Shown here: positions 1 through 7,895 of the stretch, in pieces
How positions within the stretch are numbered: position 1 is the stretch's first letter
Layout: each line of letters starts with the position of its first letter
Source of the DNA: Eubacteriales bacterium
GTDB lineage: Bacteria; Bacillota_A; Clostridia; Christensenellales; Aristaeellaceae
Length of the DNA: 15,477 nt
Assembly: GCA_028692205.1 (NCBI GenBank)
Contig: JAQUXV010000022.1
Span: 1 to 15,477, forward strand
Reading direction: 5' to 3'
Made by a program: the position numbers and the translations under genes
Notes under the pieces: model-generated
The model's database searches: none
What the model saw: the letters and a program-made list of their open reading frames with translations, nothing else
What the model was told of the DNA's origin: nothing

Positions 1-2
1 TT

Positions 3-512
3 GCGCAGCTGCTTACCATTACGAGGGTGGAGGAAGGGCGATACCCCGTCTGCTTTGAAACGGTCGACCTGCACGCGGCCGCTCAGGGCGTGGCGGAAAC
101 CCTGTCCGGCCTGTGCGCCGAAAAGGGCGCGATGATCGCCGTGAACGTGGCGGACGGGTTTACGCTGCGCGCGGACCAGAGCCTGATAACCGAGATGATG
201 CTGAACCTTACGGAAAACGCGGTAAAATACGGCAAGCCCGGCGGGCGGATCGAGCTTGCCGCCGAAAGGGAAGACGGGCGTGTGGTCGTCCGGGTACGGG
301 ACGACGGCATCGGCATTCCGGAGGATGCCCTGCCCCATATTTTCGAGCGGTTCTACCGCGTGGACGGCGCGCGGGACCGCAGCGGCACCGGGTTGGGGCT
401 GTCCATTGTCGAATGGATTGTAAAGGCGCATCACGGAACGATCGCGGTGGAGAGCCAACCGGGCCGTGGCACGACGTTCACGGTTGCGCTGCCGGATCAC
501 GATGCGGCCTGA
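3..512 (+). CDS. Sensor histidine kinase, C-terminal part (5' end outside window)
   Basis: This is the end of a two-component sensor kinase that autophosphorylates on a histidine and passes the phosphate to a response regulator. The frame is open from base 3 and begins in the region just after the phospho-acceptor helix (AQLLTITRVEEGRY, a typical HisKA end), so the GTG at 27 is not the real start. The whole HATPase_c domain is present. It shows the N box (NLTENAVKYG), G1 box (DDGIGIP), F box (IFERFYR) and G2 box (GTGLGLSIV), followed by the usual C-terminal strand GTTFTVALP. The H box, any sensor domain and membrane segments lie upstream of the window, so the signal cannot be named. The gene is followed within 40 bp by a strong hairpin and so is the last of its transcript. 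The single-hit architecture resembles the PhoR/BaeS-type class; the family call is sure, the subclass is not. Confidence 0.95.
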   Translation, partial: AQLLTITRVEEGRYPVCFETVDLHAAAQGVAETLSGLCAEKGAMIAVNVADGFTLRADQSLITEMMLNLTENAVKYGKPGGRIELAAEREDGRVVVRVRDDGIGIPEDALPHIFERFYRVDGARDRSGTGLGLSIVEWIVKAHHGTIAVESQPGRGTTFTVALPDHDAA

Positions 513-551
513 ACAGGCGACGCCTTATCGCCGTAACAACCTGGAAGATGC

Positions 552-591
552 CGCAAAAGCAGGGGCTTTTTGGAAAGCCCCTGCTTTTGCG
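552..591 (+). terminator. Intrinsic terminator after histidine kinase (18-bp perfect stem)
   Basis: The arms 552-569 and 574-591 are perfectly complementary over 18 bp with a 4-base loop (TTGG). The stem core is GC-rich and carries AAAA on its 5' side and TTTT on its 3' side, so it can act as an intrinsic terminator on either strand. It lies 40 bp after the kinase stop codon. Confidence 0.85.
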
Positions 592-733
592 TACGGGGAA
601 CCGCCGCCGGGCGGCGGCTCCCGGAGGGCTTCTGCCGATGGGTGGGATGAAAAAACCTCGTTTGCCCTGTAAAACCGTAGCATGAAACCAAAGAAGTGTA
701 GGGCTATCACAAGCGTGAAGGATAACGGAACCC

Positions 734-851
734 GGGCACGCATGGAACGGAGCGGCATATGGCCCATCTTGTTTGCACATCACCGCCGGAATGGTATCCG
801 ACGGTCTATTGGCGCGCCGCCCCCGAAAGCTGCCCTTTTGGGCACGCATGG
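734..851 (+). repeat. 12-bp direct repeat, two copies
   Basis: GGGCACGCATGG occurs at 734-745 and again at 840-851, 106 bp apart, both in the non-coding region. The first copy is preceded by GGAACC (728-733) and the second runs into GGTTCC (850-855), which are complementary, so the two copies could also be brought together in an RNA fold. Function unknown. Confidence 0.45.
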
Positions 852-853
852 TT

Positions 854-894
854 CCCCGGCGCCGGCAACAACGGCGTTTGGCCGGGGCGTTTTA
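854..894 (+). terminator. Possible intrinsic terminator (bipartite hairpin with T tail)
   Basis: CCCCGGC at 854-860 pairs with GCCGGGG at 881-887. An inner GCCG/CGGC pair at 861-864 and 872-875 extends it, leaving a small bulge on the 3' side. CGTTTTA follows at 888-894. No gene directly precedes it, so it would only end read-through or an unrecognised RNA. Confidence 0.3.
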
Positions 895-1033
895 TCGGGC
901 GCCGATAGCGCGGGGTTAAAATCCCCGCAGAACGTTTTGCGACATTCTACAAACCGGGCAGGTGAAGACGGATTTTACAGAAAGCCGGAAGATTACAAGG
1001 ATTGACGTTCATGGTTTTTGATGGTATTCTCCC

Positions 1034-1063
1034 TTGTATGTTTCTTGGCATGTATGATATAAT
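1034..1063 (+). promoter_or_regulatory. Sigma-A promoter with extended -10 for the GGDEF gene
   Basis: The -35 box TTGTAT (1034-1039) is separated by 18 bp from a perfect -10 box TATAAT (1058-1063). A TG dinucleotide at 1055-1056 makes an extended -10. Transcription would start near 1070, giving a leader of about 70 bases before the diguanylate cyclase start codon. Confidence 0.7.
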
Positions 1064-1140
1064 TCGAGTACTGTTTTAGTATGATTTTTTATGCTGAAAC
1101 CAACGTTCCGTAAGCTTCTGCAAAGGATAACGAATCGAAA

Positions 1141-2379
1141 ATGAAGAAACTGTTTGTGATACAGGCAGATGTCCCGCTGTGCGAAAGAGAGAATTTCAGA
1201 AAGAGAAAATTGTTGGACAATCTTCGCCGAGGCGAAATACTGGCGGCGGTGATTATCGCGTTTGAGTTGGTCTTTATTATCGCGGATGTGTCCGCTTTCC
1301 TTCTGAATGCTGATGATCGTTTCAGGTTTAACGACTATCTGGTGATGTACTCCATACTGATCGGGATCAGCGTTCTGTTTATCTCGAGAATCAGAATCTT
1401 TCGAAAAACAACCGATTTTTCTGAACGACAAATGAAAATCATGGAAACATGGAACATCGGCTATATCACGCTGATCATGTCGTGGGGCAGCGTCGTCTCC
1501 CTGATGGATCAGCGGTTGTATGGCCAACTGATGGTATTCATGGTCATGATGATCGTGTCTTCGGTGATGTTTTTATTTTCAAAGCGGCAGATGATTATCC
1601 CGTATGCTGTGGCCGTGCCCATTATGTGCATCGGGCTCCCGTTTTTCCAAAGCTCGTCGGATGTGCTGATCGGGGATTACGTGAACCTGCTTGTGTTCAT
1701 CGTTACTTCCTGGGTTGCATCCCGTATTATCTTTGGGAGTTATATTAATGACTATAACGCTAATTCCCAGCTGCAAACATCCAAGCAACTGCTCGAGGAA
1801 AAAATAAAGGAGAACCAGAGCATGAACCATAAGCTGGTTCTTGCCAACCTACAGCTGAAACAGATGGCTCTGCTGGACGACCTGACCGGAATTCCGAACC
1901 GCAGGGGGTTCAGGAATTTTATTGATATAGAATTTGACCGGAACCAGGAGGACAAGCTGTTTTTGGCGGTACTGTTTATTGATATTGATTATTTCAAACA
2001 GTATAACGATAATTACGGCCACGACATCGGCGACAAGGTGCTGGTGGAGGTTACCGGGATTATCAACACGATTGATATGAACGCGGATGAAGTGTTCTTC
2101 TGCCGGTGGGGCGGAGATGAGTTTGTAATTTCGGTGTTTAATTCTTCCCGGGAGAACGCGCTGAACATTGCCGAGACCATTCGCCGGAATGTGTGCCAGC
2201 TCAAAGTGATTGATGACGCGGCGGCAACAAGTGCAGGCCTTTCCGTAAGCATTGGCGTCGGAACAGCCTTGTCCGCTGGGAAAGAGGATGTTGGAAGGGT
2301 TTTCCGTTTGGCGGATGAAGCGCTGTTGCTGGCAAAAAGCAACGGGCGTAACCGTATCGAGTGTATTGTCGGAGACTGA
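1141..2379 (+). CDS. Membrane-bound diguanylate cyclase (GGDEF)
   Basis: The C-terminal GGDEF domain condenses two GTP into cyclic di-GMP, a second messenger controlling motility, adhesion and secretion. About six hydrophobic segments (roughly residues 31-55, 66-87, 103-122, 126-146, 150-169, 180-203) form an N-terminal membrane sensor I cannot name. A short helical linker (about 205-243) leads into the catalytic domain: DDLTGIPNRRGF at 246-257, FIDIDYFK near 279-286 with the metal-binding Asp pair, and an intact GGDEF at 324-328 preceded by RW. The allosteric inhibitory I-site (RxxD five residues before the motif) is absent: the sequence there reads ADEV. The cyclase therefore looks active and free of that product inhibition. 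The start follows AAAGGA (1122-1127) at a rather long 13-base spacing. The gene stands alone between its own promoter and terminator and is visibly lower in GC than its neighbours, which hints at separate ancestry. Confidence 0.92.
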   Translation: MKKLFVIQADVPLCERENFRKRKLLDNLRRGEILAAVIIAFELVFIIADVSAFLLNADDRFRFNDYLVMYSILIGISVLFISRIRIFRKTTDFSERQMKIMETWNIGYITLIMSWGSVVSLMDQRLYGQLMVFMVMMIVSSVMFLFSKRQMIIPYAVAVPIMCIGLPFFQSSSDVLIGDYVNLLVFIVTSWVASRIIFGSYINDYNANSQLQTSKQLLEEKIKENQSMNHKLVLANLQLKQMALLDDLTGIPNRRGFRNFIDIEFDRNQEDKLFLAVLFIDIDYFKQYNDNYGHDIGDKVLVEVTGIINTIDMNADEVFFCRWGGDEFVISVFNSSRENALNIAETIRRNVCQLKVIDDAAATSAGLSVSIGVGTALSAGKEDVGRVFRLADEALLLAKSNGRNRIECIVGD

Positions 2380-2428
2380 AAAAACGGGCGGGCAAAGCGG
2401 ATGGCTCCGCCTATAAATACCGAAAAAT

Positions 2429-2472
2429 CACACGAGCAGCCCTCATGGAAAGCCATGAGGGCTGCTCGTGTG
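2429..2472 (+). terminator. Long perfect hairpin terminator between convergent genes
   Basis: The arms 2429-2448 and 2453-2472 pair perfectly over 20 bp around the loop AAAG. The hairpin lies 50 bp after the diguanylate cyclase stop codon and about 210 bp beyond the 3' end of the leftward manA gene. There is no clear T-run, but the stem is long enough to serve both convergent transcripts. Confidence 0.7.
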
Positions 2473-2680
2473 CAAAGGAGCGTAAGCTGCTTTTGGAAAA
2501 CGGCACCATTCTTCTGCCCGCTTTACCCGAAGCCGGTGAAGTGTGTAGAGCACCCTTGGAACTTTCGTAATTGACCCGCGGACCGCCGGTTCCGTAAGCC
2601 CGCCGGTACGCCGCAATGAGGTTTTCTCAGCCGCTCCAACCCGTATCGAAACGACAGGAAATATTAATACGGAATGCGGA
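2473..2680. other. Intergenic spacer between convergent transcripts
   Basis: No gene is supported here. The only notable element is CCGCCGGT, which occurs twice close together around 2584-2612. I see no promoter or RNA gene. Confidence 0.4.
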
Positions 2681-3622
2681 TTACGGCCGCATGCCTTCGC
2701 GGGTACACATCAGCGTCATATCGCCGTCGAAGGAGACGCTCGACCCGGCTGTGATTATAAAGCTTTCGCCGATGCCGAAACAATTGCCGTCCGCCGCGCC
2801 TTCGCCCGTCACGCAGGTCATCAGCGCGTACTGCGGGAAGGCCAGCGTCTGCGGGCCGGAAAACCGGTACTTCTGAACGCAGAAACTGTTGTTGTCGACC
2901 AGCGTGTCGATGGTGACGTTTGGTTGAACCATCCGTGCAACGGGGAGATGCGCATCCGCCTGTGAAAGTGAAAAATCCACGCAGCGGATGGCCTGCTCTA
3001 ACTGGAGGGGACGTTCGCGCCCCTGCGCGTCCCGGCGGTGATAATCGAAAAAACGGTAGGTTACGTCCGTAGCCTGCTGAATTTCATAAACGATGCTGCC
3101 CTTTTTGAGCGCATGTACGATTCCGGCGGGAAGGTAAACGAAATCGCCTTTCGCGACGGGCAAATGGCGGATGAGCCGGTCCCACTCGTCCCGGGCGATC
3201 AACTCGCGCAGCTCGGCTTCGCTTCCGGCATTTTGGCCGTACACGATGCTTGCGCCCTGCTCCGCCTCCAAAAAGTACCAGGCCTCGTTCTTCCCGGTCG
3301 GGTACCCGGCTTCCGCCGCAACCCGGTCGTTGGGGTGGATCTGGAGGCTCAGGTCGTCCATGGGCGCGACGAGGGAAATGATGACAGGAAAGCGGTTAAA
3401 GCGGCTGTGGAACAGCGCCGGTTCGGAGGCCCAAAGCTCCGCAAGCGTGCGGCCGTCGTAGGGACCGCCGACAACCAGGTTGCTTTGCCCCGCGCCTTCC
3501 TGCGCGCTGAACGACCAGCTTTGGCCGATATTGTCCGGGAAATCCGGATAGTGAAAGTATTGCCGGAGGAGAGGCCCGCCCCAAATGGCGGGCCGGGGAA
3601 TGGCTTTGGTAAAAATCAGCAT
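2681..3622 (-). CDS. manA: Mannose-6-phosphate isomerase, class I (short Firmicutes type)
   Basis: This cytoplasmic zinc enzyme interconverts mannose-6-phosphate and fructose-6-phosphate, feeding mannose into glycolysis. At 313 residues it has the length of the short type I isomerases of Firmicutes. The metal site is visible: Q94 and H96 in LQIHPND, E113 in KNEAWYFLE, and H170 in LPAGIVHAL. The substrate-binding arginine is R190 in ATDVTYRFFDY. A second cupin-like half with weaker conservation completes the protein. The usual GE(S/A)W motif reads GQSW here (residues 33-36), a small departure. The start has AAAGGA seven bases upstream. It is the last gene of the leftward mannoside unit, 164 bp after the ROK kinase, and completes the path from released mannose. 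I see no separate promoter in that gap, so it is probably co-transcribed. Confidence 0.95.
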   Translation of the reverse strand: MLIFTKAIPRPAIWGGPLLRQYFHYPDFPDNIGQSWSFSAQEGAGQSNLVVGGPYDGRTLAELWASEPALFHSRFNRFPVIISLVAPMDDLSLQIHPNDRVAAEAGYPTGKNEAWYFLEAEQGASIVYGQNAGSEAELRELIARDEWDRLIRHLPVAKGDFVYLPAGIVHALKKGSIVYEIQQATDVTYRFFDYHRRDAQGRERPLQLEQAIRCVDFSLSQADAHLPVARMVQPNVTIDTLVDNNSFCVQKYRFSGPQTLAFPQYALMTCVTGEGAADGNCFGIGESFIITAGSSVSFDGDMTLMCTREGMRP

Positions 3623-3786
3623 AATTATTCCTTTCAGGCGGCAAAACGCCGGTGCGAACTGGCCGAAAAATGGACCTGCTACCGCGCGGAAAGCTGCCGT
3701 GAGTTCCGGGTGTGCTTTGCTTTTGTATCTCCGCTGGGCGGCGGGAATGGCTGCAAGCCCGGATGCGGGAACACAGCAGTGTTATA

Positions 3787-4764
3787 TCACTGTTGGGCCG
3801 CCGTTTCCTGCGGGGCTGCGAAGGTCTGCATATCCTCAAGCGTCAGGAACGCCGCGCCCACCATGGGCGCGTTGCTGCCGAGCTGCGCCTGCAGTACGTT
3901 GATGCTGTTCTTCCGGGTCCAGGAAGGGTAACCGTAACCGAGCGTTTTCTCCCGCAGGGGGTCGATCATCAGCTGCTTGTGGATACTCAGCCCGCCGGAG
4001 ATGATTACCGTATCCACGGACAGGATGCTCAGCGCAATCGCCAGCCCGTAGGCAAGCTTGTCCGTGCATTCGTCAACCAGCGCCCGCGCCTCCCGGTCGC
4101 CCTCGTAAATCAGCTCGAACACGCTCTCGGTGCAGCGCGGGCGTCCGGCCAGCTTTTGCGGAAAGCGTTCCAGCGCCTGCGCCCAGATGGCGCTGCCGCT
4201 GGCGTAGGCTTCCAGACAGCCGCGCCTGCCGCAGCTGCAGGGCCGTCCCTCCCACACGATGGGAATGTGCCCCAGTTCCCCGGCCGTGTGCATCGCGCCC
4301 GCGAACACCTTGCCGTTCAGCAGCACGCCGCAGCCGATGCCCGTGCCGATGGTGACGCACAGCAGGTTGCCATGCCCGCGCCCGATGCCGAACAGGTACT
4401 CGGCCCACGCGGCCGCCCAACTGTCCTGAACGATCAGCACGTCACGGTGAAGCCGCCGGGAAAAAGAATCGCCCAGCGGCACATCCTCCCCAAAGAGGTT
4501 GCAACTGTATTCCACCAGACCCTTTTGGGGGTTGGCTGTGCCGGGAATGCCTACGCCGATGTGCGAAACCTGCGACAGCTCGATGCTGTTGCGGGAAAGT
4601 AGTCCTTCCACGGCTGTGCAGACCACATCCACAAACGAGTCCGTTTCTGCCGCTCCGGCGGAGGAAAATACACAGTGCTCCACGATGCCGCCGTCCTCGC
4701 GCAGCAGCCCAACGTTTACCTTGGTACCTCCGATGTCGATGCCGATTCGATAGTTCATGCTCAT
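3787..4764 (-). CDS. ROK-family sugar kinase (probable mannose/fructose/glucose kinase)
   Basis: ROK kinases phosphorylate free hexoses with ATP. The 325-residue protein has all expected parts: the phosphate-binding loop DIGGTK at 10-15, IGVGIPG near 69-75, and catalytic Asp D114, here in QDSWAAAWAE instead of the usual NDxNAAxxGE. The ROK signature runs to a zinc site formed by H166 (GELGHIPI) and C176, C178, C183 (CSCGRRGCLE). The start is well supported: GGAGGG lies six bases upstream, and the ATG overlaps the mannosidase stop as ATGA, so translation is coupled. Its place between the GH38 mannosidase and manA makes mannose the most likely substrate, giving mannose-6-phosphate for ManA. Fructose or glucose remains possible, because ROK sequence alone does not decide the sugar. 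A second ATG two codons in is a weaker alternative start. Confidence 0.93.
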   Translation of the reverse strand: MSMNYRIGIDIGGTKVNVGLLREDGGIVEHCVFSSAGAAETDSFVDVVCTAVEGLLSRNSIELSQVSHIGVGIPGTANPQKGLVEYSCNLFGEDVPLGDSFSRRLHRDVLIVQDSWAAAWAEYLFGIGRGHGNLLCVTIGTGIGCGVLLNGKVFAGAMHTAGELGHIPIVWEGRPCSCGRRGCLEAYASGSAIWAQALERFPQKLAGRPRCTESVFELIYEGDREARALVDECTDKLAYGLAIALSILSVDTVIISGGLSIHKQLMIDPLREKTLGYGYPSWTRKNSINVLQAQLGSNAPMVGAAFLTLEDMQTFAAPQETAAQQ

Positions 4765-7700
4765 TGCAAGCCCTCCAATGTCAACGGTGCTCCGGGCTTT
4801 AGAAGCACGGTTTTAATTTCAAACGGATGGAAACTGAGCGCCACCCCGTTTTCCGCAATCGGGAGGGGCTGCCGGTTTTCCTCCATCAAGTCGCAGGCCA
4901 TGGCCGCTTCCACCGGGAAGCCGGCCGTAAGCGTTGCCCGGGCGTGCGTGTTGCCCTGCTCGTGCATCCGCACGAGCAGCCACCCGTCCCCGTCCTCCGT
5001 GGGTTTGATTGCGTCGACGGCGATGTTCGGGCTATGCAGCGTCAGCAGGCTGGTTTTGCTCACGTCGTTCCCGGCCCACGCCGAACGCAGGGGATGGTTG
5101 AGCCGGTCGGCCATTTCGTTGGTGGCGGCGCCGCACGGCCCGGCGTGGGGGAACAGCGAATAGGTGAAGATATGCACGCCGCGGTCGATGGTATCGTCGG
5201 GGGACATGCCCGCTTTCAGAAGCGTCAGGCGAAGCACGTTGCCCTGCGCGTCGCAGCCGTATTTACAGTCATTCAGCAGCGAAACGCCGTAATCACCCTC
5301 GGAGATATCCGCCCAGCGGTGGGCGCATACCTCGTAGCGCGCCGTATCCCAGCTGGTGTTCCGGTGGGTGGGGCGGCGGACGCTGCCGCACTGGATATCA
5401 AACGTGGCAAAATCGGCGTTCAGGTCGACGGGAAACGCCACCTTCAGCAGGGTCGCATCCTCGTGCCAGTCCACATGGGTGATGAAGTCGATGCGCGGGA
5501 TGTCGTGATACGCGCGAATTTCCTGCCGGAATACAGAGCGTCCGAAACGCTTCTCCACAAACAGGGCTTCAAACACCGGGCCGCTCACGACGGGCGAAAC
5601 CGTAACGGCTCCGTTCACGGGATATTGCTTTTCTTCATAATACATATCCACATTCCAGGTATCCCAATGGTAAGGCCGATCGTCAAAGGCCATCAGCACA
5701 TTGGCCCGTTCGCCCTTCGGAAGAACCTCGCGGTTCGCGGTGTGGTCGTACATGCGCGTCAGTTCGCCGTACTCGTTGCAGGCAATGGTAAAGAAGCGGG
5801 TCTGCAGCGCCTGCGCCTTGCCCGGTGCCGCTGCCGCGCCCGGATCGGCAGGCGTCGTTTCGGTTTGCAGGGGAGCCCAGCCCATCGGGGGAATTTCCGG
5901 AGTATAGCACAGATTGCCTTCCGGCGTGGGCTGGTACGGATGTCCGGCAATCCTGCGGTCTCCGGGAAGCAGCAGCAGGTCCGCCCGGGGGAAAGCGCGG
6001 TCGTTCCACGCCACCAGCCGGTCGCCCTCGCCCCACAAGGCGCGCGCGGCTTCGCGCTTGCAGGCGCCCGTAAGGGAAAACAGCTCCGCGAACTGCTGCC
6101 GGGCGTCCTGATAAACCTTGCCGATGCAGGAGCCGGGCAGGGTATCGTGGAATTGGTTGAGGAGCAGCGTTTCCCACGCGGCGTGCAGCCTGCCTGCGGC
6201 GTAGGGCCGCCCGCGCAGCGCCGCCGCGGTTTGCAGCATTTCCGCCGCGAAAAGCTCGCGTTCGGCTAAACGATTGTTGCGTTTCATCAGGGCGGCGGAG
6301 GTGTAGGCCCCCTGATGCAGTTCCAGATACAGCTCGCCGACCCAAACGGGCAGGTATTTGCTGTTGTCTACCTTCGCGTGCAGAGCGCGGAAGAAGGGTC
6401 GCACGTGGCCCAGTTCCACTCGGGGGAAACCGGCGATGCCGCGCTGGAGACGAACGCCCTTTTGCAGCATGGCGTCGTCCGGGCCGCCGCCGCCGTCCCC
6501 ATAGCCGTAGGCCACCAGGATGGAGCGGTTCAGCTCCTTTTGCTGGTAGCGTTTCCAACCGCCCATAATCGCGGCGGGATGGAGCATGCCGTTGTAGGTG
6601 GTGCCGAAGCTGCCGTCCTCCTGCTTGGGGTCGGTGGTGGTGATGAAGTAAGTGAGCACGCCGCTGCCGTCGATTCCCTGCCAGCGGAAGGTATCGTAAG
6701 GCATTTTGTTGAGCATGTTCCAGCTGATTTTTGTGGTCACGAAGGTGTGGATGCCCGTTTGCCGCAAAATCTGCGGCAGCGCGGCGCTGTACCCGAAAAC
6801 GTCCGGCAGCCAGAGCACCTCGCACTCCGTGCCGAACTCGCTGCGGAAAAACCGCTTGCCGTAGACAAGTTGCCGGATCAGGGATTCGCCGGAGGGAATG
6901 TTGCAGTCGGCTTCCAGCCACATGGCTCCGCCCACTTCAAAGCGTCCTTCGGCCACGCGGCGCCGGATGCCTTCGTAAAGCGCCGGGTTATCCTGCCGAA
7001 GCCAACGGAACAACTGCGGCGTGGACTGGAAGAAGGTGAAACCCGGGTATTCGTCCATCAGCCGCAGCACGCTGGACAGGCTGCGCTGTGTTTTCAGCCT
7101 TGTCTGCTGATGATCCCACAGCCAGGCGACATCGATATGCGTATGCCCGACGCACACGGCTGTAACATCGCTGCCCGAGCCTGTGTAAACGCTTTCGGAC
7201 AGGAGCGCGGCGGCTTCCCGCAGGCCGTTCTCAAACGCGGGCGAATAGGGCGCGCGCAGGTCGAGCCGTGAACAGGCTTCGTTAAGGCTGTTCAGAAGGC
7301 TCAGACGCGCGGGGTCGTTCTCATCCAGCGTTTCGGCGGCTTCCAGCGCGGTCAGCAGATCGTAATACAGGGCGCGGACGTCGGTGTGCGCTACGGCGAC
7401 GCTGACGCGGAGCACACAGCGCCGGTCCGTCATGCCCGCGTAACCCTGCAGGTCGACGGCGACGCGCCCGTCTGCCGGAAGCACGGCGGCCTGATGGTGG
7501 ACATCCATCCCCTGCACAAGCTCGCCGTTTACGAACAGCATGAACTGTGGGTTCATCAGGTCCCAGCGCGCGACCGGCCCGTTTACGAACCCGGAAAGGC
7601 GATCGGTTTCCGCGCTTTCGCCGTCGGCGGTGCAAACCAGCAGCTCCGCGCGCCTGCCGGGCTGCGCGGCGGGCAGTTCCGCTTCCCCGTGGAACCATGC

Positions 7701-7895
7701 GTACGTGTTGCGCCCGCCCCATATCTGGTTGCTTTCAAAGGGTGCGGCGTCCGGCAGGGCGCTCGCCGCGTCGGCGGGCGCGGCGTAATAGCCCGGCAGC
7801 CACCGAAGGGGCACGGATGTTGAACTGTCATAAATCAGCCGTTGAAGATCGTCGATGATCCGCCGGATGCGTTCGGCCCGGAACAGCGTGTTCAT
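4761..7895 (-). CDS. Alpha-mannosidase, glycoside hydrolase family 38
   Basis: GH38 enzymes release mannose from alpha-mannosides with retention, using a metal-assisted Asp nucleophile. Zinc ligands are visible as H253 and D255 in VGHTHIDVAWLW, the nucleophile D365 in WLPDVFGYSA, and H583 in NQFHDTLPG. The catalytic barrel is followed by the middle helical bundle and the long beta-sandwich region typical of the family. I chose the ATG at 7895 (1044 aa, the usual bacterial length). It has GGAGGGA just upstream and overlaps the previous stop as ATGA. The frame stays open 41 codons further upstream, but that stretch lies inside the preceding gene and reads as its shadow. There is no signal peptide, so the enzyme is cytoplasmic and acts on imported oligosaccharides. 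It is the second gene of the leftward unit and is translationally coupled on both sides. Linkage preference cannot be read from the sequence. Confidence 0.95.
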   Translation of the reverse strand: MNTLFRAERIRRIIDDLQRLIYDSSTSVPLRWLPGYYAAPADAASALPDAAPFESNQIWGGRNTYAWFHGEAELPAAQPGRRAELLVCTADGESAETDRLSGFVNGPVARWDLMNPQFMLFVNGELVQGMDVHHQAAVLPADGRVAVDLQGYAGMTDRRCVLRVSVAVAHTDVRALYYDLLTALEAAETLDENDPARLSLLNSLNEACSRLDLRAPYSPAFENGLREAAALLSESVYTGSGSDVTAVCVGHTHIDVAWLWDHQQTRLKTQRSLSSVLRLMDEYPGFTFFQSTPQLFRWLRQDNPALYEGIRRRVAEGRFEVGGAMWLEADCNIPSGESLIRQLVYGKRFFRSEFGTECEVLWLPDVFGYSAALPQILRQTGIHTFVTTKISWNMLNKMPYDTFRWQGIDGSGVLTYFITTTDPKQEDGSFGTTYNGMLHPAAIMGGWKRYQQKELNRSILVAYGYGDGGGGPDDAMLQKGVRLQRGIAGFPRVELGHVRPFFRALHAKVDNSKYLPVWVGELYLELHQGAYTSAALMKRNNRLAERELFAAEMLQTAAALRGRPYAAGRLHAAWETLLLNQFHDTLPGSCIGKVYQDARQQFAELFSLTGACKREAARALWGEGDRLVAWNDRAFPRADLLLLPGDRRIAGHPYQPTPEGNLCYTPEIPPMGWAPLQTETTPADPGAAAAPGKAQALQTRFFTIACNEYGELTRMYDHTANREVLPKGERANVLMAFDDRPYHWDTWNVDMYYEEKQYPVNGAVTVSPVVSGPVFEALFVEKRFGRSVFRQEIRAYHDIPRIDFITHVDWHEDATLLKVAFPVDLNADFATFDIQCGSVRRPTHRNTSWDTARYEVCAHRWADISEGDYGVSLLNDCKYGCDAQGNVLRLTLLKAGMSPDDTIDRGVHIFTYSLFPHAGPCGAATNEMADRLNHPLRSAWAGNDVSKTSLLTLHSPNIAVDAIKPTEDGDGWLLVRMHEQGNTHARATLTAGFPVEAAMACDLMEENRQPLPIAENGVALSFHPFEIKTVLLKPGAPLTLEGLQ

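Larger units (their letters stand above)
592..1033. other. Gene-poor intergenic region with several hairpins
   Basis: I find no convincing gene in these about 440 bases. The open frames here have no credible ribosome binding site, no recognisable domain and odd composition. What can be seen is structure: a GC hairpin at 602-616 (CCGCCG/CGGCGG), a TGCCC/GGGCA hairpin near 831-843, a bipartite hairpin at 854-887 followed by TTTTA, a 6-bp hairpin at 910-928, and a 12-bp direct repeat. It could hold a small structured RNA, a decayed gene or simply stacked terminators. I do not recognise a known riboswitch fold. Confidence 0.4.

Noticed and set aside
682..1005. 107-codon open frame in the kinase-cyclase spacer
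   Set aside because: It has no convincing ribosome binding site or domain, biased composition, and it runs through the hairpins.
3777..3792. CAGTG/CACTG inverted repeat at the ROK kinase stop codon
   Set aside because: The arms are only 5 bp, AT-rich loop, no T tail, and it overlaps the coding end. Too weak for a terminator or operator call.
4827..6269. 480-codon open frame on the plus strand opposite the GH38 gene
   Set aside because: It is antisense to a well-supported mannosidase in GC-rich DNA, where stop codons are rare in some frames. It has no domain and repetitive Arg/Ala/Gly composition.
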